From positions 1,240,001 through 1,304,000 of the forward strand of contig JAKCFM010000001.1 in NCBI GenBank assembly GCA_025041195.1: a stretch of 64,000 bases of DNA, written 5' to 3'. Position numbers and translations under genes: made by a program. This stretch comes from Halobacteriales archaeon YIM A00013 (GTDB lineage Archaea; Halobacteriota; Halobacteria; Halobacteriales; Haloarculaceae). Below, in pieces: positions 52,868 through 61,595 of the stretch. Position 1 is the first letter of the stretch, and each line of letters opens with the position of its first letter. The notes beneath the pieces were generated by a model that had not been told where the DNA came from, did not search any database, and worked only from the letters and a program-made list of their open reading frames with translations.

Positions 52868-54541
52868 ATGGCGCTCGAATCCATTTCGGCCGGTCCGTGG
52901 GCACTACTGCCTCCACTGCTGGCAATCATTCTCGCATGGCACATTCGTGATGCACTGATTGGGCTGTTCGTCGGTATCATGAGTGCAGCGGTCGTGTACG
53001 GTGCACACAAGCCCGCGGTCGTCGGCGTCCCATCGGGACTCGTGGATGGACCGATCGGAACTGTCGCCGGTGGGGTCATGGGGTTGACCACAATTCCGAC
53101 ACTCATCGCAACTGCACCGCTGTTCAATGACTCGTGGTACGTCGAAAACGTCCTCGTTGCGCTGTTTATGATCGGTGGGATGATCGGCCTGATGATCCGA
53201 TCCGGGGCCATTCAGGGTGTGCTTGAGGCGCTGACTGATCGCGTCAGCAACGAAGCCCAGGCCGAGCAGGCGACCTTTCTCGCAGGTATCATCATCCATA
53301 TTGATGATTACTTCAACTGCCTCGTTGTCGGGTCAATGATGCGCCCACTGACGGATAAATACAACATCTCGCGGGCAAAGCTCGCGTACTACGTCGACAG
53401 CGCCGGCAGTCCGGCCGCTCGACTGGCGTTCTACTCCACCTGGGGAGTGGCGCTTATCGGCTTTATCGGGCAGGGAATCGTTACGGCACAGCAGGATGGG
53501 CAGCTCCCCGCCCATCTGAGCGGGCTCGTTGCCGGCACTGGCGCCGATGCGAGCGCCGCAACCGGACAGATCTGGCCGCTGTTTTTCAACAGCATCCTGT
53601 TCGGATTCTACTCCTGGATTGCGCTCATCATCGCTGCGCTGGTTGCCTGGCAGGTCATTCCGAACTTCGGGCCGATGAAACACGAGGAAGATCGTGCGCG
53701 CGCCGGTGATGGCGTGTACGGACCCGACGATAACCCGATGATCTCCGAGGAGATGGACCAGTACGGCATGGCAGAGTCCGCCACGCCTGACTGGCGCAAC
53801 TTCGCTATTCCGATCGGAACGATGATTGTGCTGGCGTTTGCGGCGATGTTCTGGCGTGCGTCGCCGGTGGTGCAAGCACAGTCGATGCAAACCGTGTTTA
53901 CGATCCCTGGATACACGCTCATACTCCCGGCAGGCGGTGCCTGGTCGTTCAACATCGGTGGTGTGCGCCTTGGGTTGGCAGCCACTGGAGCCATGGTTGT
54001 TGCGTTCGCGTTGTATCGACTGCGTGGTGACATTCCGTCCAACTCCGATGCCAGCGACGCGATGGTGCATGGCTTTAAAGGAATCCTCCTTGCAGCCGCG
54101 ATCCTGACGCTTGCAAGCTCGATCCAGAACAGCGTGACGACGCTTGGAATCTCCTCGTTTGTCACCAACTGGTTCGCTGGTGTCCCACCAGAGATCATCC
54201 CCGTTTCGTTGTTCCTCGTGACCGGCTTCATCAGCTTCTCTGATGGGAGTTCCTGGGCAACGTACGGTGTGATGCTCCCGATTGCGATACCGATCGTCTT
54301 CTCAACCGGTGCGAATCTACCGCTGGTCATCGGTGCGGTGTTCAGTGGTGGTATTTTCGGCGATCACTGTTCGCCGATCAGCGACACGACAGTGCTCTCA
54401 TCGTCGACGAGTGGTAGCGACCACATGGTCCACGTCCGGACCCAGCTGCCGTACGCCCTGGTTACGGCCACGATTGCGGGCGTGTTGTTCACGGTCCTCG
54501 GATTCGTCGTTCCAGCTGGCTTTCGGATCTTCCCGTACTGA
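52868..54541 (+). CDS. NhaC-type Na+/H+ antiporter family transporter
   Basis: 557 residues and about 11 or more membrane helices. Family traits: the N-terminal LLPPLLAIILAWHIRDALIG, the central GIIIHIDDYFNCLVVGSMMRP, and the C-terminal FISFSDGSSWATYGVMLPI with GGIFGDHCSPISDTTVLSS. NhaC-family proteins exchange sodium or other ions for protons, or amino-acid-like substrates in some relatives. A TTTTTATAG element around 52831-52841 is 27-37 bases before ATG 52868, so I prefer it over GTG 52859. Confidence 0.88.
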   Translation: MALESISAGPWALLPPLLAIILAWHIRDALIGLFVGIMSAAVVYGAHKPAVVGVPSGLVDGPIGTVAGGVMGLTTIPTLIATAPLFNDSWYVENVLVALFMIGGMIGLMIRSGAIQGVLEALTDRVSNEAQAEQATFLAGIIIHIDDYFNCLVVGSMMRPLTDKYNISRAKLAYYVDSAGSPAARLAFYSTWGVALIGFIGQGIVTAQQDGQLPAHLSGLVAGTGADASAATGQIWPLFFNSILFGFYSWIALIIAALVAWQVIPNFGPMKHEEDRARAGDGVYGPDDNPMISEEMDQYGMAESATPDWRNFAIPIGTMIVLAFAAMFWRASPVVQAQSMQTVFTIPGYTLILPAGGAWSFNIGGVRLGLAATGAMVVAFALYRLRGDIPSNSDASDAMVHGFKGILLAAAILTLASSIQNSVTTLGISSFVTNWFAGVPPEIIPVSLFLVTGFISFSDGSSWATYGVMLPIAIPIVFSTGANLPLVIGAVFSGGIFGDHCSPISDTTVLSSSTSGSDHMVHVRTQLPYALVTATIAGVLFTVLGFVVPAGFRIFPY

Positions 54542-54599
54542 ACGGCACCCACGACGGGTGACCGCGACCGTTTTACGCGCGAGTCGGATAGACTCGCCA

Positions 54600-55670
54600 A
54601 TGAGTACTCCCGATCCCGACGTCTACGAACAGGGACGCGGCATGGACGCCCACAATCAGGTGATGCGTCGCATCCGCGGACGGAATCAGCAGTCGTACGA
54701 TCCACACGAGCCAACGCGTGTCTGGCTCGATGAGGACAACACGCCCGATGGCGTCCGCCAGTCACTGACGATAATTCTGAACACCGGTGGCTGTCGGTGG
54801 GCACGAGCCGGCGGCTGTACGATGTGTGGCTACGTGGCCGAATCCGTCGATGGGGGGTCGGTGAGCCACGAGGCGCTCATTACGCAGATCGAGGCCTGTC
54901 TCGAACACGAAGCAGATCGGGCTGACTCGCCGGCTGAGCTGGTGAAGATCTACACCTCGGGCTCGTTTCTTGACGAGCGAGAAGTGCCTGCGCGAACCCG
55001 GCGGGAAATCGCCGAAATCTTCGGTGATCGAGAACGGCTCGTAGTCGAGAGCCTTCCGGATTTCGTCGATGACGACGCCCTCGCCGATTGTATGCACAGC
55101 GGGCTGGCAGTCGACGTTGCGATCGGTCTCGAAACCGCAACGGATCGGATTCGCCACGACTGTGTGAACAAATATTTCGATTTCAGTGCGTTCGAAGCCG
55201 CCAGCGAGATTGCTGAGAACAACGGCGCCGGCATCAAGGCGTATCTGCTGATGAAGCCGCCATTTTTGAGCGAAGGCGAAGCAGTTGACGACATGATTCG
55301 GTCAATCGAGCGGTGTAGCGAGTATGCCCACACCGTCTCGATGAATCCGACGAACGTCCAGCGCTACACGATGGTCGAGGAGCTTTACCACGATGGTGGC
55401 TATCGGCCACCGTGGCTCTGGTCGGTCACAACCGTGCTTGAAGCAACTGCTGCGGTGGATGCGATCATCGTCTCCGATCCTGTTGGACACGGGAGTGATC
55501 GAGGTCCACACAACTGTGGTGAGTGTGATGAGCGGGTACAGATCGCCATCAAAGACTTCAACCGCCGCCAGGATCCATCGGTGTTCGATGAAGTATCGTG
55601 TGACTGTGAACGAACCCACGCTGCAGTTTGCAAGCGAGAAACGAGCTACAACCAGCCGCTCATTCGGTAG
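54600..55670 (+). CDS. archaeosine biosynthesis radical-SAM protein RaSEA
   Basis: 356 residues. The radical-SAM cysteines are C65, C73 and C76 in GGCRWARAGGCTMCGY (C-x7-C-x2-C), the unusual spacing seen in the Elp3-like archaeosine enzyme. Other parts: YTSGSFLDEREVPARTR, ESLPDFVDDD, IGLETATDRIR, LMKPPFLSEGEA. RaSEA works with ArcS to turn preQ0-lysine tRNA into archaeosine at tRNA position 15. ArcS is not in the window. The last 11 bases overlap the convergent purQ end. Confidence 0.9.
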   Translation: MSTPDPDVYEQGRGMDAHNQVMRRIRGRNQQSYDPHEPTRVWLDEDNTPDGVRQSLTIILNTGGCRWARAGGCTMCGYVAESVDGGSVSHEALITQIEACLEHEADRADSPAELVKIYTSGSFLDEREVPARTRREIAEIFGDRERLVVESLPDFVDDDALADCMHSGLAVDVAIGLETATDRIRHDCVNKYFDFSAFEAASEIAENNGAGIKAYLLMKPPFLSEGEAVDDMIRSIERCSEYAHTVSMNPTNVQRYTMVEELYHDGGYRPPWLWSVTTVLEATAAVDAIIVSDPVGHGSDRGPHNCGECDERVQIAIKDFNRRQDPSVFDEVSCDCERTHAAVCKRETSYNQPLIR

Positions 55671-56358
55671 CGGGAGTTCGCGCACCGAAGCCGTGTAGGA
55701 TGCCCTGTCCGTCGGTGCCTGCCTGTTGGCGTGAAGGCAGTGTTGCCCGCTCGGGATGGGGCATCAACACCGCCGTCGTGTCTCGGTCGCCGAGCACGCC
55801 CGCAATGTTGTCCGTCGAACCGTTTGGATTTGCCGCAGTGGTCACGTTCCCGTTCGGATCACAGTAGCGAAAGAGAACGCGATCGTTCGCGTTGAGCGTT
55901 GATAGTCGTTCATCGGTGATCTCAAAGCGCCCTTCTCCGTGAGCGATCGGGAGCGAGATCACTGCCCCCTGTTCGAACTGTTGGGTCCATGGCGTCTCTG
56001 CGTTTTCGACCCGTAGATGAACGTGTTCGCACTGGAACCGTGCTCGATCGTTCGTCGTGAACGCGCCTGGGGTCAGCCCACTCTCAGACCCAATCTGTGC
56101 GCCGTTACAGACGCCAAGCACCGGAACCCCCTGCTGTTCGCGCTCGCGAATGGCCGCCATAATTGGAGACTGGGCGGCCATCGCACCCGCACGAAGGTAG
56201 TCCCCGTACGAAAACCCACCAGGTAAGACGATTCCAGCAGTGTCATCCGGCAGTCCGTCTTCGTGCCAGACGCGTTCTGCCGTGTAGCCGAGATGCTCTA
56301 GTGCCTGCACGGCGTCGCGATCACAGTTGCTCCCGCCGAACTGTACGACAGCAATCAT
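55660..56358 (-). CDS. purQ: phosphoribosylformylglycinamidine synthase subunit PurQ
   Basis: 232 residues. The class I glutaminase start is MIAVVQFGGSNCDRDAVQAL, the nucleophile Cys lies in LGVCNGAQIG, and the oxyanion-type GGFSYGDYLRAG follows VLPGG. Final catalytic MPHPER. It supplies ammonia to PurL for purine synthesis; PurL is not in this window. The ATG overlaps the purS stop (ATGA), so the two are coupled. Confidence 0.95.
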   Translation of the reverse strand: MIAVVQFGGSNCDRDAVQALEHLGYTAERVWHEDGLPDDTAGIVLPGGFSYGDYLRAGAMAAQSPIMAAIREREQQGVPVLGVCNGAQIGSESGLTPGAFTTNDRARFQCEHVHLRVENAETPWTQQFEQGAVISLPIAHGEGRFEITDERLSTLNANDRVLFRYCDPNGNVTTAANPNGSTDNIAGVLGDRDTTAVLMPHPERATLPSRQQAGTDGQGILHGFGARTPATE

Positions 56359-56606
56359 CGTTCGGAGATCTGAACCTCGTAGTCGTGGATCGTCGGATTC
56401 GCAAGCAACCGGTCTGCCATCTCTGTCACTTGCTCTCGTGCGTTTTCAGTAGACGGAGCTTCGAGGTCGATTTCGTACTGATCGGCAGATCGAAGCGCAG
56501 AGAGTTCGAATCCCAGGCGATCGAGTGCTCTCTGCGTCGTCTTCGCCTCTGGATCCAGAACACCGTGTTTCAGCCGTACGGTAACCGTCGCCGTGTACGC
56601 GGTCAT
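56355..56606 (-). CDS. purS: phosphoribosylformylglycinamidine synthase subunit PurS
   Basis: 83 residues (MTAYTATVTVRLKHGVLDPE). The small beta-alpha-beta PurS fold bridges PurQ and PurL. Motifs VRLKHGVLDPEAKTTQRAL and ALRSADQYEIDLEAPS match the family. The start at 56606 follows nine alternative upstream codons. In many haloarchaea purC lies directly upstream; here purC is about 3.8 kb away with other genes between. Confidence 0.93.
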   Translation of the reverse strand: MTAYTATVTVRLKHGVLDPEAKTTQRALDRLGFELSALRSADQYEIDLEAPSTENAREQVTEMADRLLANPTIHDYEVQISER

Positions 56607-56976
56607 TGGCGTTCGCTCAGAGACGAGCAGCAAAAGGGGTTGTTATCCTGACGGACGCTTGGAGCTCGGCTGCTCTGTCACAGTTCACCGTCCCGCTACG
56701 CTCGATGAGTCCAAAGAGGCGCCGCAGGCGACGAGCGAAAATGATGCTGATCACCAGTCGCTCCGAAAATCACCAGTGAGGTCGAGAAATCGAAATATTC
56801 TTCATTAATGAAGTATGTATATGGTTATTGATACACTGATAGATAGTACGGTAATAGTAGCTATGTCGGGTATATTTTGATCTTCAAAGGATATATCGGG
56901 AGTATGAACACGTTGTGTAATTTACCAAAAATTATAATTATCTCGCTAATAAAGAATCTTACGAGGTTTGAAAAAC
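56607..56976. other. 370-base AT-rich stretch without a supported gene
   Basis: The first part holds the purS promoter. From about 56790 the sequence is strongly AT-rich, with a perfect 14-base palindrome CTTCATTAATGAAG (56800-56813), several TATATA-like runs and no coding frame that I can support. CTAATAAAG around 56946-56954 is in TATA position for the gene at 56977. It looks like the edge of acquired DNA. Confidence 0.5.
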
Positions 56977-57675
56977 ATGGATAGCGCCAATTCGATAATC
57001 GTCCGCGAGGACGCCCGAGAGCTGGGTGTCACGGCTCCGGTCGGCTGTGTCATCAGCGGCCTTGACGTGCGCTCAGAGGCACCTGAACTGGATTCGGACG
57101 TGGCTGCAGTGGAGTCGCTCGCACAAGAACGCCCAGAGAAGATTCTCGACTCTCAGATCGTCGATGGGTCACGCAAGCTGTACGCCGAAATGGGATATTC
57201 GGACGTCAAGCCCGACGGCGAGATGCGGTTCGATCTGGTTCGACGCCGTGGGTTGAAGCGACACAACAACGTGGTTGACGCCTACAACATCGTGGGGGCT
57301 GAATTCGGGCTTGGCCTCGGAATGCACGACACTGCAAACCTGGGCGGCGACATCGTCATCGAACGGGCATCCGGTGGCGAACGACTGATTCCACTGTTCC
57401 GAGAAAGTTACCGAACGGCAAATCCTGGAGACTTGCTCTATGGAACGCGCCGACATCCGCTGTGGATCTCCGGGCAGATCGGCCGCGACTCCGACGAGTT
57501 CAAAGTGACTGAATCGACAGATGAAGCCCTGTTGATGGTCGTGGGCAACGAGAACACGACTGAATCGCACAACCGAGCCGTCTGTGAGCGGACGGTTGAA
57601 CTGATCCAGAAGACCTGTCCTGAAGCGACCGCCGAATACCTGGACGTTGTTGACGAAGCGCTGATTATCGCGTAG
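56977..57675 (+). CDS. B3/B4-domain protein related to PheRS beta editing domain
   Basis: 232 residues. The fold is that of the B3/B4 domain of phenylalanyl-tRNA synthetase beta: LKRHNNVVDAYNIVGAEFGL and GLGMHDTANLGGDIVIERA, with GDLLYGTRRHPLWISGQIGR after it. Stand-alone B3/B4 proteins are thought to hydrolyse mischarged aminoacyl-tRNA or related compounds; the exact substrate is unknown. It is convergent with the XRE-domain gene 36 bases away and lies in the AT-rich segment between purS and purC. A TTG 9 bases upstream is a less likely start. Confidence 0.82.
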   Translation: MDSANSIIVREDARELGVTAPVGCVISGLDVRSEAPELDSDVAAVESLAQERPEKILDSQIVDGSRKLYAEMGYSDVKPDGEMRFDLVRRRGLKRHNNVVDAYNIVGAEFGLGLGMHDTANLGGDIVIERASGGERLIPLFRESYRTANPGDLLYGTRRHPLWISGQIGRDSDEFKVTESTDEALLMVVGNENTTESHNRAVCERTVELIQKTCPEATAEYLDVVDEALIIA

Positions 57676-57711
57676 GTAGACAGGATCTTTTTTGCGGCCG
57701 TCATACGCAGA

Positions 57712-58638
57712 TCACAGTTTCCTTGCATCCTCCCAGAGCTCGTCAAACACCCGATTTGCGGTCGTGAGATACGAGGAATCCATGAGCGAGTCCGCACGGC
57801 CTTCGATCATTGGGGGGGCAACATACCCCACACTCCCATCCGGATTCATACAGTTGCGCTCGTTCAAAAACTCGTAGAGAATTTCGTTGTCTTCCTCGAA
57901 CGCTGCACGATCCAGATTGTAGATGCCGTATCCCACGATGAGTGGAGCGTCGGTAATTCTGAATTTGCAGTTTCGCGCTACTGTCATCTCACTGCCAGAG
58001 TGGTCGCTGAGCAAGTCGGTGAAATCACCGATGCATGACTCCCAGTCCTCATCAGCATCATCTACAAGGAGATATTTGTACTCTCTATCCTGGTTGATGT
58101 TGGATGAGACCTCCGTGAAAAACTGACCCGGCGTTTCTGAATCCCCGTTCGCAAGGTTGTATTCGAAATTTCGAAGCACAAGCTTCGTTTCGATACTGTG
58201 CTCCTCAAGGCAGATAGTTTCTCGATTTGAGACAATTCCCGCCTTGTACTCAGTGCGTTCAGTTTCCAAAAATTCGTTAATTTGCTCATCGAGCGACTCA
58301 GAGATCGTCCGACCGACACGAGCGAGCAGAGACGTTCGTTCGGCAGTTCGGTCCTGTAAGTTCCCCAATGATTTGTCAACGTGGCGGATAACGGGATCGT
58401 AATCCTGGTCGGTGTGGTCGTCTTTTTCACCGAACACGAGAAAATCAAGCGTCACGTCGAAAACGTCTGCCAGCGCGACAAGATTTTCGAGACTCGGCCG
58501 AGATTGGCCTTTCCGGTACTGAGCGATTGAGGATGATGACACACCGATCTCATTTGCAACTTCATTGTAACTTTTATCAGATACCGCCAGTAATTCTGAT
58601 AGTTTCTCTTCTAGTTTGATCTCAGTTTCTTCTTGCAT
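57712..58638 (-). CDS. XRE-type HTH regulator with a large unassigned C-terminal domain
   Basis: 308 residues. Residues 10-70 are a Cro/CI-type HTH (SYNEVANEIGVSSSSIAQYR, then GQSRPSLENLVALADVFDVT). The remainder (about 75-308) is not a family I recognise: a helical link, then NRETICLEEHSIETKLVL, EYKYLLVDDADEDWESCIGD, ITDAPLIVGYGIYNLDRAAF and VGYVAPPMIEGRADSL. The pattern suggests an alpha/beta effector or sensor domain and recalls HTH proteins with a degraded nuclease- or phospholipase-D-like part, but no HKD motif is visible. A TTTTTATG element is about 27 bases before the ATG. Codon use is AT-richer than its neighbours. Confidence 0.75.
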   Translation of the reverse strand: MQEETEIKLEEKLSELLAVSDKSYNEVANEIGVSSSSIAQYRKGQSRPSLENLVALADVFDVTLDFLVFGEKDDHTDQDYDPVIRHVDKSLGNLQDRTAERTSLLARVGRTISESLDEQINEFLETERTEYKAGIVSNRETICLEEHSIETKLVLRNFEYNLANGDSETPGQFFTEVSSNINQDREYKYLLVDDADEDWESCIGDFTDLLSDHSGSEMTVARNCKFRITDAPLIVGYGIYNLDRAAFEEDNEILYEFLNERNCMNPDGSVGYVAPPMIEGRADSLMDSSYLTTANRVFDELWEDARKL

Positions 58639-58875
58639 AGTTATCCTTCACTGCGTTACAACATAAAAAGTTTTTTGAGTTGATATTCGGAGCCACAGAT
58701 AGATGCGATCAACAAACGCTGGATAAACGCAGGTTTATAAGTTAGTTCGGATCTATCTGATCTAGTATGTAAATTCGCCCATCCAGGAGTTGCATCCGGC
58801 AGATGATACGACTCGAAATGATGTTGTATAGCTATAGGAAAAACGGATAGTTGCCGCTATAGTCAGAATCCAAAT

Positions 58876-59376
58876 ATGAGCAAAACAATGAAACAAACGG
58901 GCCCACGAACGGCTCCCGACAGGGAGTACGTATGCACGAACTGTGATCGTGGGTTCAGTACGCGAATGGCCCAGCAGATAACGACGATCAGCGAAGACAC
59001 TGCAGAGTTGATGTGTTCGTGGTGTCGGCACACGGACTGCTACGATGCACCCGATGAGGGCGATATTGAGCGCCCACCTCCGGTTGTCGATGTGCGCCGC
59101 TCAGGTGATAGTTCGGCACCCCCCACTGTCGAAATCGAATTCGAGGGGGGTGTCATCGTGCAGTTCAGCACGGATGCCGACGGGATGGTACGCCAGAAGA
59201 CGATCGACACGGACGGAACGACGTTGGCGAGTCGGATCGCTCGTCACGATGGATCACCAACAGCGTCGCCCGAAGTTCATGGTGAGCGTTTGCTCGATAC
59301 GTATCGTCGATACACCGTCAGAGGGCTGGGCATACAACGGCCCCATCTCGCTGTAGGGCTGTTAGAGGAGTACTGA
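58876..59376 (+). CDS. zinc-ribbon protein, unknown function
   Basis: 166 residues. Two CxxC knuckles, CTNCDR (near residue 22) and CSWC...C (MCSWCRHTDC), form an N-terminal zinc ribbon, followed by an acidic, proline-rich linker (GDIERPPPVVDVRRSG) and a probable small beta domain (VEIEFEGGVIVQFSTDADG). I do not recognise a named family. It lies in the AT-rich segment between purS and purC, divergent from the XRE gene with 237 bases of AT-rich DNA between their starts. A DNA- or RNA-binding role would be inferred from the ribbon only. Confidence 0.6.
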   Translation: MSKTMKQTGPRTAPDREYVCTNCDRGFSTRMAQQITTISEDTAELMCSWCRHTDCYDAPDEGDIERPPPVVDVRRSGDSSAPPTVEIEFEGGVIVQFSTDADGMVRQKTIDTDGTTLASRIARHDGSPTASPEVHGERLLDTYRRYTVRGLGIQRPHLAVGLLEEY

Positions 59377-59419
59377 AAGATGAAGTAAAATCGTCAGTTG
59401 GGGGACGGCTGTGGCGATC

Positions 59420-60226
59420 TCACTCGAAAATGTCGTAGTAGTCGAGCACGCCTCGCGTGATTGTCTCCTGGAACTGCACGCGTGCACCCATATCGAGATT
59501 TTCGTACGTTTCAACGATAAACGACGGAATATCTGCCTCGTAGGTGGCCTTTTCGCTCAGGAGTCCATTCGGTTCGACTGATGGCCCACTGATCGTGTCC
59601 ATGCCAAATTTCAGTCGCTCGGAGCCGATCTGGGAATTGGCGCGCCGAACGCCCATCGACGCACCATCGTGGGCAGTTTTCGATGGTGAGTGAAACACCG
59701 TCTGTCCGACGCCAGAAGGAGTGCTACCCATGATACCCTTCGATTCCTGGAGGGTGAACAGAACGTCGGGCGATAGCTTCTGCACGGCTGCCCAGATTGA
59801 CCGTGAGAGGTGTGATGTTGGGCTTCCATCGTACGCGAACTTCCGGTTCAGATCACCGCGGTCGTTAATCCGCGTGTTTTGCTCGATTGCCTGCGGGTTT
59901 GCCTCCGGAATGACAACAATCCTCCCGTAATCCGGCTCCCAGTCTGCAATCTGATGGGCGGCAACGATTCCGGCCCGCTCGTCGCCGTGTATCCCGCCGA
60001 CGATGAGTGCAGTCGGACCCTGAATGTGACTGGTTCGCTCTGTCATCTGCGGGATAGAATCGTCGACCGGCCCATCCGAATGGTGCGTGGCCGCCGTCGT
60101 CTCACCATCCGACCTGCGTGCACACACCGAGCTACTCGCCGCTGCCGTCCCAACGGTGGCGTACCCTGTTCCAATCGTTGCTAGTGCTGACAAAAATCCT
60201 CGTCGGTGCTTTTGTTCCCCAGGCAC
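59420..60226 (-). CDS. exported AstE/M14-like zinc hydrolase
   Basis: 268 residues from GTG. A Tat signal peptide (KHRRGFLSALATIGTG) with cleavage near TAAASS. The body fits the succinylglutamate desuccinylase/carboxypeptidase-like fold: VGGIHGDERAGI gives the H-x2-E zinc ligands (H and E in GIHGDE), then DLNRKFAYDG, and a late glutamate in FIVETYENL as probable catalytic base. A secreted peptidase or deacylase is likely, with unknown substrate. A TATA-like AAATAAA at 60251-60257 is about 27 bases before the GTG on the minus strand. Confidence 0.75.
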   Translation of the reverse strand: MPGEQKHRRGFLSALATIGTGYATVGTAAASSSVCARRSDGETTAATHHSDGPVDDSIPQMTERTSHIQGPTALIVGGIHGDERAGIVAAHQIADWEPDYGRIVVIPEANPQAIEQNTRINDRGDLNRKFAYDGSPTSHLSRSIWAAVQKLSPDVLFTLQESKGIMGSTPSGVGQTVFHSPSKTAHDGASMGVRRANSQIGSERLKFGMDTISGPSVEPNGLLSEKATYEADIPSFIVETYENLDMGARVQFQETITRGVLDYYDIFE

Positions 60227-60380
60227 AAATATGTACTTCGTCCAACTTCCAAATAAATCTTTGGAGCACTATATATACATGTGAAATATACTGCATTTGC
60301 TACCGATAGATTGCCGTAAACATACCAATCAGGGCTGTGGCTCTCTGCGACGTGGACCAGCCGTAGACACCGTGAATTCG

Positions 60381-61400
60381 CTACAGTTCTGCGACGGCTT
60401 CGATGGCCGCATCGATAGCGGGCGCATCGAAAAGCTCCCTGGAGACGTACGCGTTTGCGCCGGCCGTGTAGAGATTTGACATCGTTTCGATAACTGCTCT
60501 ATCGAGCGGTTCGGGCTCACCATCACAGAGCGATCGCCAGTCGGCAATATCCTCTTCTTTTGCCGTTTCTTTGGCCGCAGAGACAGCCGAAACCCACTCG
60601 GACTGTGTTCGTTTGTGGTACTGTCTGAGCACCTCTTTGGAGAGCTGCTGGCCATCGTACGCGAATCGGTTCTCATCAAATGTACCGACGACGTCTGCGA
60701 CTCGCAGTTCGCCATCGAAGTACAGGCACTCAATCTTTCCGTCCTGATGGTCGAACCCTGTCGATGCAGCGCGTTCGGTGATGCATTCGTTGACCGACCG
60801 TGCCAGGTTTTCAAGTTCTTCTACCCCAGCCTTTCCGGCAATGCGATCGGCTTCATCACGATCGAGCAGTCGATCGGAGTTTTCGTATTTCGTGGTGAAT
60901 TCGATCACCGGCTCTGGCAGATCGACCGGTTCGTCCGGCCACGACTCGATGTCGAGGCCGACAGCGTCCGGCGAACGACGATCACGCAGGCTTGAGCCTA
61001 CGGGCACGGTGTTTCTGAAAACGATCTCGAGCGGGACGAGATAGTTCTCACCAGCGGCCGCGTGGAACGCGTCGTAATCGTAGGTCCGTCCCTCATGCGG
61101 GAGTTCTGGAACGCGCGTGAGATCAATCACCATCTCCTGGGGGGGCAGCGTAACCTCTTCAAGAGTGGTTGTCTCACCCTTATCGATTACGCCGCCGTAG
61201 TGTGTCGCAATGCCGTTGTCTTCGAGTAATTCGAAGTTTGCAGCGCCCATCGAGCAGAGACTTGCTCCTTTCTCCGGTATCGCATCTGGCATCTTCCCCC
61301 AATCGAACACCGAGTAGTCATCGGTAAAGAGAAAACGACCCTGGCCGAGACGGTCCGGAGTGGGTGCCTTCTCGACCTGGAATTCCTTGACGCTCGTCAT
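60381..61400 (-). CDS. purC: phosphoribosylaminoimidazole-succinocarboxamide synthase
   Basis: 339 residues, the longer archaeal version (bacterial PurC is about 240). SAICAR synthetase signatures: GQGRFLFTDDYSVFDWGK near the N-terminus, VPLEIVFRNTVPVGSSLRDR, FTTKYENSDRLLDRDEADRI and a late KIECLYFDGELRVADVVGTF. It ligates aspartate to CAIR in purine synthesis. The start MTSVKEFQVEKAPTPDRLGQ is the usual one. Expected partners purS and purQ are downstream on the same strand but separated by the accessory segment 56.6-60.3 kb. Confidence 0.92.
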   Translation of the reverse strand: MTSVKEFQVEKAPTPDRLGQGRFLFTDDYSVFDWGKMPDAIPEKGASLCSMGAANFELLEDNGIATHYGGVIDKGETTTLEEVTLPPQEMVIDLTRVPELPHEGRTYDYDAFHAAAGENYLVPLEIVFRNTVPVGSSLRDRRSPDAVGLDIESWPDEPVDLPEPVIEFTTKYENSDRLLDRDEADRIAGKAGVEELENLARSVNECITERAASTGFDHQDGKIECLYFDGELRVADVVGTFDENRFAYDGQQLSKEVLRQYHKRTQSEWVSAVSAAKETAKEEDIADWRSLCDGEPEPLDRAVIETMSNLYTAGANAYVSRELFDAPAIDAAIEAVAEL

Positions 61401-61595
61401 ACAGCATTCTACCCCGGGGCGCACTAATCGATTTCTATCGTGAGTTCTGTCCACGACTGTCGATGGCACACACAACACTCTGTGGCGAACTACATACCGC
61501 TCTGGCACGTATGGTAGCCAAACAATTTATCGCCATGGCGAACCTTCTCGTGATCGTACTGACCTTGTCTGCGTTCAGCAGGGTCACTCAGATCG

